Assembly (NCBI GenBank): GCA_963662155.1
Contig: OY759272.1
Location: 49,249,566-49,313,565 of the forward strand
Length of the DNA: 64,000 nt
Direction of reading: 5' to 3'
From: Lamellibrachia columna
Lineage: Eukaryota; Annelida; Polychaeta; Sabellida; Siboglinidae
Within the stretch, counting starts at the first letter, position 1. Every line of letters begins with the position of its first letter. Shown piece after piece: positions 56,440-64,000 of this stretch. The notes below the pieces were generated by a model. That model was given only the letters and a program-made list of their open reading frames with translations, had not been told where the DNA came from and did no database searches. A program made the position numbers and the translations under genes.

Positions 56440-56755
56440 ATCACCTGGAAACTGTCACACGTCACAGATGATGGGACTGTTAGTGTTATATGAAACAACA
56501 TCAAAGTAGAGGCAATATTAGTGACACTGTCAAAAGTCTCAGATGATAGCAGTGTCACCTGAAACAACACATAAGTATCTAGAGACAAAGTGGATGACAC
56601 TGTCACAAGTCACAAATGATGGTATTGTCCTATATAACAATCAAACAAAGCTATATATGATGACACTGTCATCTGAAACAACATATAAGTAGAGGCAAAG
56701 TGATTGACACTGTCACAAGTTACAGACATGGGACTGTCATCTAAAACAACATGAT
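56440..56755. repeat. Diverged tandem repeat, about 85-90 bp, roughly 4 units
   Basis: GACACTGTCACAAGTCACAG, GTGTCACCTGAAACAACA and AGTAGAGGCAAAGTG recur with indels. Confidence 0.7.
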
Positions 56756-57330
56756 ATGTATTTTATTTTGTCATCTTGTTACATAACATTTGCAACAATT
56801 TATCAATCTATAAAACACAAAAATCAACACATTAGAAGCAATAGTATTAATGAACATCAGATATGTCATTTGACATTATTTCAGTCAAAGTCAATAGGGG
56901 GCCGTCTAAAACGCAGGCACTAAATGGCGGACAAGGCAGGCAAGATTTAACCATGCAGGAATCAACGATGCATACATAAATCTCTCACTCACTCACTCAC
57001 TCTCTGTTATTGTTAATACTTTTCTTGCGTGCGGACATTGTGATTTCTTTTATCAATATTTTAACAACATTTAACATAGCAATTGTTGAGGGCTATCAAA
57101 CATTATTAATATATTTTGTACAAATTTTAGTTTTATTCTCTCTGAATTCTGATGATTGCAAATAAAATAAAATTATTATTATTACTATTATTAATAAAAC
57201 ACAGAAGTTATTTAATATGACAGGAATAAACAGTGTTCACAAGCTGACGTGTAGGTAGGTCTCTAATGTTAAATCAATCAATTCTGCTTTGGAATCAATC
57301 TACGACTGATTGCTCTTTTTTATGACGTGT
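56756..57330. other. No gene recognised
   Basis: AT-rich, with a few CTCACT and ATT simple repeats only. Confidence 0.5.
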
Positions 57331-58121
57331 CAGGGTTGAAAAAAATCATGATTTAAAAAAATCTGACTTTTTATTTAAATCAGATTTTTTTATTGATTTT
57401 TTTTAAAATCTGGTATATAAACATTTATTTTGATGTTTATACTCATAAACTCTTTCAAACGTGTTCTATTCAAATCGATTGGGGTACTTGTCTTAACAGA
57501 GGGTACATGATTTTTGTTTATATACAGTTATATAATTATAACATAGTTTGAAAATATATGTATACATGTATAATAATATATTTTATTTGATATAGCACCA
57601 TATCTAATTTTTAATTGTTAATGGCACTCATTGGGTCGAATCCACCCATTAGAAAATGTCCACAAGGCCTCGCCCCCTGTAGTTGCATAATCTGTTTTGG
57701 AAAGGAAAGCATGCTGTGCCTCTGTGGCTGTAGCCCTAATAATTATTGTTTGCTGAGCTGGTGGATTAGCACTTGTCCAGGGCTCTGCCTACTTTAAGGG
57801 TCTCTAACCAGAGTGCAAACTGGTACAATATTAGTTTGTAGCTCAGACTGTCTCACTTGAGTCAACATACTGAATTGGTAACAACTAGCACAAGCTCTAA
57901 GTGGACTTTAACTCAGGGCTTCTGAATTGAAAAGATACTTCCTCTGGAAGAAAAGTTTGTGTGGCTTCACTGCATTCTAAAAGGGAATAGCTCAAACAAA
58001 CACAAAACGTTGTTTATCTTCATGCTTGCAAAAAACTATTTGTGTTAAATTCATATATATCAGCGTTTAAAAAATCATAAATACTTTTTTTATTTAAATC
58101 ATGATTTAAATCAAACAACTG
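57331..58121. mobile_element. Possible hAT-like MITE
   Basis: It starts CAGGGTTGAAAAAAATCATG. The far end read backwards is CAGTTGTTTGATTTAAATCA, with ATCATGATTTAAA shared in both ends. The 8-bp flanks (TGACGTGT and TGGAACAT) match only partly, so the call is tentative. No transposase inside. Confidence 0.4.
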
Positions 58122-59167
58122 TGGAACATGTACATCTATCATAATTTGGTGACTTTTAAATCAATATCCTCTAAACAAGCCAGACCACAGTTTCACTTCC
58201 TGTGTTGTTTGCATTTCAGAAACTGCATTTAATATGTGCTTCTGCTTAAAGATGTCTGTTAGGTCAAGGCACTAATCAAGTCATCGCCATAGAATTTTGC
58301 TCGTGCCTGGCCGGCCCTCTGCATTGGAAACTGCCAGCAATCCTGAAGGAGTGATTTGGTGGTTTGGTGTCAAAATCATCCTGAATTAGCCATGGCAATC
58401 AAACCCCAATGCAAATCCCACTGGGTTCCTGTTGGATTGCTGCATCTGATAGTTTGTGGAAATGGTGGCCGGCCTTGAAGTCGCCAACTTTCATCTTAAT
58501 TCCACCAGTAGGTGGACATTTCTCCTCACACTTTCTGCTATTAATAATATTATAATATTCGTACAAACTGATCAAGTGAGTGGGTTAGGGTTAGGGTTGA
58601 ACTTCCTGTTTATGGTTTCACACGAATGTAGGGCATATTAAATTATGAAATTCATATGACGCGACATTAATGCTATTGAGCAGGATATTCACAAGTTTGT
58701 TTGTAGAAGATATTGGCTGTCAAATAGTGCATTTTGTTGATAGTTTAATAGGCATAGGGATTTATGGAAATTTTTCTGCTATGAGTCACATGGATATTGT
58801 CGTAAACATTGACGGGCATCGCACGAACGGGTGGTTAAAAAGAGATGGTAGTTGCTGTGAAAAAATTTCAGAATTGTTGATGGTCCAATTTTCTTAGAAT
58901 CAGAGAAAACGTTAGCATGGCCACCAATGGCAATGCAATGTTACACTGTGCTGTGCCTAGGCTATGGTCTGACGACTAAAATTTTTCTCATTTTACAAAT
59001 GTGAAATTGTTATTTAGCCTTTATTATATATTTTTTAATATTGATAAAAATCACGATGGATACACGCACGCACGAAATGCAACAACAACACATGTAAAGA
59101 GGGAGTACATCAATTCTTGCCCGCCTGTAAGGAGGCCATAGCCATAGGCAGACATAGTGAATGTAGT
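58122..59167. other. No gene recognised; short TTAGGG run at about 58584
   Basis: GGGTTAGGGTTAGGGTT occurs once, a two-to-three unit telomere-like motif. No exon seen. Confidence 0.45.
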
Positions 59168-59440
59168 TACTATATTATCGCTCACAGACAGCTGTCTGGT
59201 AGACATACTAACAGTGAAGCCTGTCACCTCCGACATACATATGTCACATGATAAAAAATTGCACTCACTTTAACTTAAATAAAAATAAGATACTATGGCA
59301 TAAAGACAGTGTAAAACGACCTTACGAATGTTTGCGATTTTCAACAATTTGCAATCGTGCCACATAGGCTAGTGCTACAACTCGGTATAGTAAAGGTGCT
59401 GCCACCTTGCGATTATCATACTGGTCATGTGGTTAAGAGA
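59168..59440. repeat. Dispersed repeat, partner of 37790-38110
   Basis: See the partner entry. As there, the repeat is followed directly by a CR1 fragment on the + strand. Confidence 0.6.
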
Positions 59441-59800
59441 AGATCTAATTGAAGTATTTAAAGATATTGAATGGATGTGAAAATATTGATAGAAATATTT
59501 TTTTCTCAAGAAAGATAGTAGAACAAGAAGACATCAGGCAACATTTAGCAAAGGATCAGTGTAGATTGGACATGAGGAATTACTCGTTCTCACATAGGAC
59601 AATTAATGAATGGAACAAATTATTTACAGATTATGTTAATGCATGCTAGCAGCGTGAATACGTTTAAAACCAAGTTTTACGCATATATCAGGATGGCAAG
59701 TTACAAATAAAAAAAGTTGAACTCTAGACAAGTCGATGGATTCCTTGTCCACTTGTCAACTGGGCCTTTCTCTTGGATGGCCATGCATATTGTTAAATCT
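59441..59800 (+). mobile_element. Decayed CR1 3' end
   Basis: AGAGAAGATCTAATTGAAGT and TCAGTGTAGATTGGACATGA match the CR1 ORF2 C-terminus with frameshifts, followed by 3' UTR and a TGTTAAATCTTT tail. Confidence 0.85.
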
Positions 59801-59849
59801 TTTTATTACCTGGTAAACTCGATCATCATATTTTAGATTGGACCTCCAC

Positions 59850-60230
<381 letters not shown>

Positions 60231-61440
60231 CCACATGTGTCACATATAAATATAATACAACTGTGCGAAAACTTTATCACTTTTTCCCACCACAAAGGAT
60301 GATGTCACAGTTTTCTCTTGTGCATGAAGACAAAGATGTGGACATTGTGTGACTTGGCTCGATGTCCTACACTATGTTGGTCCACTGTCCATTTCTGTTG
60401 GAAAGTGGTGTCACAATCCCCGGTGAATTGTGTTTTTCTCAACGTGAGTGAGTCTGCAGGTTCATCCGTTCATTGTAGACACTTGTGACACAAACAGCTG
60501 TCCACACGCATCACAGTCACCTGAAACAACATAAATGTCAAGACAAGAAGACACAGAATTAACGACAGTATCAGATATAGCGTCAACAGCTTTAGCACTA
60601 GTCCAGCGTCTACTGGCAGCTGGCCAGGATTTTCAATGTGCATGTTTAGTGCAAGTTTTACAGCCAAATCATAGAGCAAAAATATATTGAGAATGTGTAT
60701 GATCCCCATTTTAAAGGACCAACAAAATTGGCTACTGTATGAAGTATAGCGCAAAACTGCAACCCTTAAAAGTTAATGTTTTTTTAAATTAAAACTCTGT
60801 TATCACGGGTTAATTTAAAGTGAAACAAAAGTCATTGTTTTGAGTTAATGCACATATAAGACTGACAAAAACATAACTATCACGCCAGTGGCTTACTAGG
60901 AAAACAGAGAACATCTTAGTTTCATTGGTCATGACATACTGTCAGATAACCCTGCCATGAGTGTGCAAACATTAGTTGTGTACTTGTGGTCATTGCCAGC
61001 CACAACATGCCTAACAGAGTTCTTTGATTCATATCATATATATTTAATGCTTATATTTCTTTTTTCTTGTTATGTTGTGGTATTAAATGGAGTTTGAAAA
61101 GCATTTTCAATTTAAATACATTTTAAACCCACATTTGAATGCATATTCTGTGCATTTGCATTTGAATGTGAATCACACATTTGAATGGAATGCAACCCAC
61201 AGTTTGGTCCAAATTCTCCAAAACAAAGAGTTTTTTATACAAATAATACAATTTTCGCTCAGCGGATTTTGATGAAGTGCCTATTATAAGAAGTCTCGTA
61301 CAATATGTTGACCATACAACATGATTATTCTGTCATGGAACATCTTGCTGTGACAAAATCGTGAATATCCACGTGATTTTCTCAATCATCATTGTGAAAT
61401 ACATTAAACGGGCCTATATTTGTGTTTTTAATGCACAAAA
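60231..61440. other. Flank of segment copy 3
   Basis: Matches 33830-37740 of copy 1 without the satellite, CR1 and hAT insertions. It contains the empty hAT site near 61320-61331. No gene seen. Confidence 0.7.
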
Positions 61441-61607
61441 TGTATGTGCATTAAAGCAGTTCTTTGGAAATTGTCATCTCTTTATAATGTACAAAATTAT
61501 TCATTAACACTGTTAATATAACTAATTCATGCAATTCTATGCATTTACTTTATTAGAATTATGTTATTATTAATCACTAATGACCATAACAATATATCGA
61601 TATCATA

Positions 61608-61625
61608 ACTCCGCGTACGCGGAGT
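61608..61625. other. 18-bp perfect palindrome upstream of a gene
   Basis: ACTCCGCGTACGCGGAGT, GC-rich in an AT-rich setting, 180 bp upstream of the ATG at 61792. It could be a regulatory site. Confidence 0.4.
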
Positions 61626-61791
61626 TTCTACTTCGCGCCAGCATTCATGATCCATATAAGGCATGCTCATGAATATTCGGTACCGTCCGTAAGACTTCGG
61701 TTAGCTCCGCTGTGTTTATGAGGCAAGAGAAACGTGTACCACGTCATCAACATGTGTGTGTTTGTATTGGCTACCGCCAAGTTAGTGAATC

Positions 61792-62015
61792 ATGGCCGAG
61801 GCCAGTGAATTTGTTAAAAGAAAACGTGGGCCAGCTGCTGTTTATACAACGGAATCGGCAAAGAAAAGAAGAAAAAGAGAAAGGGACAATCTGTGGAATA
61901 AACGGAGAGTAAACATAGCGGCAGCCCATGATAGATGGATGGAATTAAAAGAAGTGCACCAGCTTTCCACCCACGAAGCCGTCGCATTGTTGTTGTTGTT
62001 GGACAACTTTGACAA
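61792..62015 (+). CDS. First exon of an unidentified gene (basic N-terminus)
   Basis: ATG in a fair context (AATCATGG) opens MAEASEFVKRKRGPAAVYTT, ESAKKRRKRERDNLWNKRRV and NIAAAHDRWMELKEVHQLST with HEAVALLLLLDNF, then donor AAGTGAGT (exon end 62015, phase 2). The KKRRKRER block is a likely nuclear signal. The following helix-rich part (VNIxxAxxRWxELK...EVALxLLD) resembles the N-terminal segment of uncharacterised invertebrate and fish proteins that I recall only loosely, some linked to domesticated transposons. No catalytic domain can be named. Confidence 0.6.
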
Positions 62016-62626
62016 GTGAGTGTGGTTATCTTCAGTCGACATATTTTAGTTAATAAATCTTTTTTAAATGTTAGTACAATTGTGACAAATGATGTCAGAC
62101 GTGATACCTGTTGACTGGTACAGTGATAAACATTGTATAGTGTTAATTTATTACGAATCGGTCCGTGTGTCCGCACCCATCGGTCCACGCCCACGGTGAC
62201 ACGCTGACAGTGCAGAACATTTCGCAAAAAGGAATTTGAAATGAGATGAACGAAACAATCTATTAGAGGCAGTTTTAAATTTTACATTAATTTATTTCAG
62301 ATATAAGAAAATACATTTTTTTACGGCCTATAGAGTAGAATCATTAGAAAGTTTTTTATACTAGCTGAGGTAGAATCAACTTAAACTTGGGTTTTATTTG
62401 TTTTACTCAGGTGAAAATATGGTTTGCTGTTGATTTCACTGGGTTCCATGTTATTAGTAATTAACCCATTTTGTAATCATTTATGCACATGTACAATATG
62501 ATAACATTGTGGTGCATGTAAACTGTTTTGTAAATTTTATTTATAATGTAAGAAGTTTCTGACAAATAGCATAGCAACATTGAGAGAGTTGTTCAGTAAT
62601 GTCGATGACTAATTTTCTTATTTCAG

Positions 62627-62779
62627 CCCATCATTTGCATCATCACCCATCATGGCCAGTGGAGGAATGAGTTGCCTTGCTGAAGAAGCAGTTTCAGGAG
62701 GGTGCTGTGAGAGTTAAGCTAGTCAGAGTGATGTCAGTGAATATGAGTTTGGAGCACAGTTCTCGGATATTGATGATGA
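62627..62779 (+). pseudogene. Second exon with in-frame stop
   Basis: The acceptor CTTATTTCAG joins exon 1 in frame (phase 2). The exon reads PSFASSPIMASGGMSCLAEE, AVSGGCCES, then TAA (about 62714), and continues coding-like as ASQSDVSEYEFGAQFSDIDD to a good donor GAGTAAGT. A single base change would explain the TAA. The intron that follows holds a long (GT)n run. Confidence 0.55.
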
Positions 62780-62851
62780 GTAAGTAGTCAGGTGTTTCGT
62801 CTTTTTGGTGGATATATAGCCATGATGTTTGTTTTTATTTTATTATTTTAT

Positions 62852-62856
<5 letters not shown>

Positions 62857-62920
<64 letters not shown>

Positions 62921-62967
62921 TGTGTGGTGTGGTGTGGTGTGGTGTGTGTCTGTGTGTGTGTGTGTGT

Positions 62968-63058
<91 letters not shown>
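62857..63058. repeat. (GT)n microsatellite with GTGC and GTGGT interruptions
   Basis: About 200 bp of alternating GT, potentially Z-DNA forming, in intron 2 of the gene beginning at 61792. Confidence 0.95.
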
Positions 63059-63448
63059 GTAGATATTAGATCTATAGCCATGATGTTTGTTTTTTATTTT
63101 ATTATTTTAGTTTGTTTGTTTGTGTGTGTGTGTGTTTTGCCTCGCAACATGCTTATTTCACCTTATACATGATTGATATAAACAGCAGACACCAAGCTTT
63201 GTCTATGAATAACAGTATAACTGACATGTAAATTATACTATCATATTTCAGTGGAATGGGTGTCTGTAAATGTTAGTCACTTCGTGTCTATGAGAGTTTG
63301 CATAATTTGTGGTTATTTTTCCTAAAATATAATCTTCAGTTATTCCAAATTATTGATCTGTCGGGTTACCAGAAGCACAACTATTTTTTTTTTACATTAG
63401 CAAACGGGTGTTTTGTAAACATTCAATAATAAATGTTTTACATTTCAG

Positions 63449-63763
63449 AGTGTCTGTAGTGCTAAATGACACTATGCAAGGATTGGATATCAATATGTCA
63501 TGTGAGGAGGAATTTGGGATAAAATTGTGTACATACGAGGAGGATTATGAGGAACTTGACATTTCGATGTACAAAGCATCAAAGTCAAAGGTTTCACATG
63601 AAGATCTCGTGATTGAGGTAAATAAGGATGACAGCTCCACCAAGCCTTTGATGATTGCATCAGCCAATTGATAGGATTCATCAAGCCACTCCGGTGTACA
63701 TCATGTTTCAACTCGTGTGGAACAGTACTGAGCAAGATCGGATCAGCATTACAAGTTGAATGG
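63449..63763 (+). pseudogene. Third exon, acidic then Cys-rich, with probable 1-bp deletion
   Basis: The acceptor TTACATTTCAG joins in phase 2. The frame VSVVLNDTMQGLDINMSCEE, EFGIKLCTYEEDYEELDISM and SKSKVSHEDLVIEVNKDDSS runs to a TGA at about 63669. In the next frame the sequence resumes as DDCISQLIGFIKPLRCTSCF and NSCGTVLSKIGSALQVEW to donor TGGGTAATT (63764). One missing T in the CCTTTG run (about 63648) would account for the switch. CxxC pairs suggest a zinc-binding domain starts here. Two lesions in one gene point to a pseudogene, unless the assembly has errors. Confidence 0.55.
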
Positions 63764-64000
63764 GTAATTTTATTTTAAACTTATTTTGTATTTGAGATAT
63801 CTTACTCAGCTGGCAAGATTACTGGGAGTATGCTTGCTCGATGTTCAGTGCCCCAATCCACCCATAATCCCCATACCAGAAATATATCATGTCATTCATC
63901 TGAATCAATGGTCCATTACACTTTTTTGTGTTGCATAATTACTAATTTGTCGAGTAGAATATAACTACAATATCAAGTGCTATTTAAAATGTTATTATTG
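63764..64000. other. Intron start, no feature
   Basis: Nothing recognised before the window ends. Confidence 0.4.

Noticed and set aside
57615..57797. 60-codon Cys-rich frame
   Set aside because: It lies within a possible hAT-like element, with no start context, splice sites or family resemblance.
58580..58600. Telomere-like TTAGGG run
   Set aside because: Only two to three units in unique sequence. Too short to indicate a telomere or fusion.
62829..63172. Cys/Val and His/Thr frames over the GT repeat
   Set aside because: Simple-repeat translation products of (GT)n within an intron.

Overview
This is a stretch of animal nuclear genome, not bacterial or phage DNA. Introns with GT/AG borders, AATAAA signals, several families of non-LTR retrotransposons, hAT-type DNA transposons, C2H2 zinc-finger repeats, dense minisatellites and long (TA)n tracts show this. 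Exons of fucolectin/discoidin-like (F5/8C-like) secreted or membrane proteins and the style of the CR1 elements suggest a marine invertebrate, most likely a mollusc (gastropod-like). That placement is inference.

Layout. 1-9.6 kb (+): pieces of cysteine-rich F5/8C-like lectin genes (exons at 1-227, 4337-4388, 5939-6158, 7758-7983, 9321-9581), with minisatellites in their introns and flanks. 12.1-12.8 kb (-): a terminal exon coding for 27-residue repeats with a nearby poly(A) signal. 14.6-21.7 kb: a large diverged palindrome. Each arm carries the 3' end of a single-pass membrane receptor gene, and each arm has lost a different part, so neither copy is intact. 21.7-26.2 kb: a BEL/Pao-like gag remnant, a second smaller palindrome around (TA)n, a decayed CR1 and an L1/Tx1-like ORF1 remnant swollen by two minisatellites. 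26.5-29.2 kb: a tandem duplication with a DNA transposon in one copy.

29.2-37.7, 46.6-49.98 plus 55.0-55.5, and 59.8-61.4 kb are three paralogous copies of a C2H2 zinc-finger segment. Copy 1 is an open 12-finger frame, copy 2 carries a nonsense codon and copy 3 is ruined. Comparing the copies dates and delimits insertions: an intact-looking 5.0-kb CR1 (49979-54995) in copy 2 and a hAT element with a perfect 8-bp target duplication in copy 1. 38.3-42.3 kb: an APE-type LINE inserted in a CR1 3' end. 43.3-44.6 kb (-): a cluster of acidic/Cys-rich exon-like pieces. 44.6-46.4 kb: a dead LINE. 61.8-63.8 kb (+): a three-exon gene of unknown function with a stop codon and a probable frameshift.

The genes do not form a pathway. 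The unifying theme is gene-family expansion (lectin-like receptors, zinc fingers) by segmental duplication and inversion, with retrotransposon insertion and microhomology-type deletions breaking the copies. No RNA genes, CRISPR arrays or origins were recognised.
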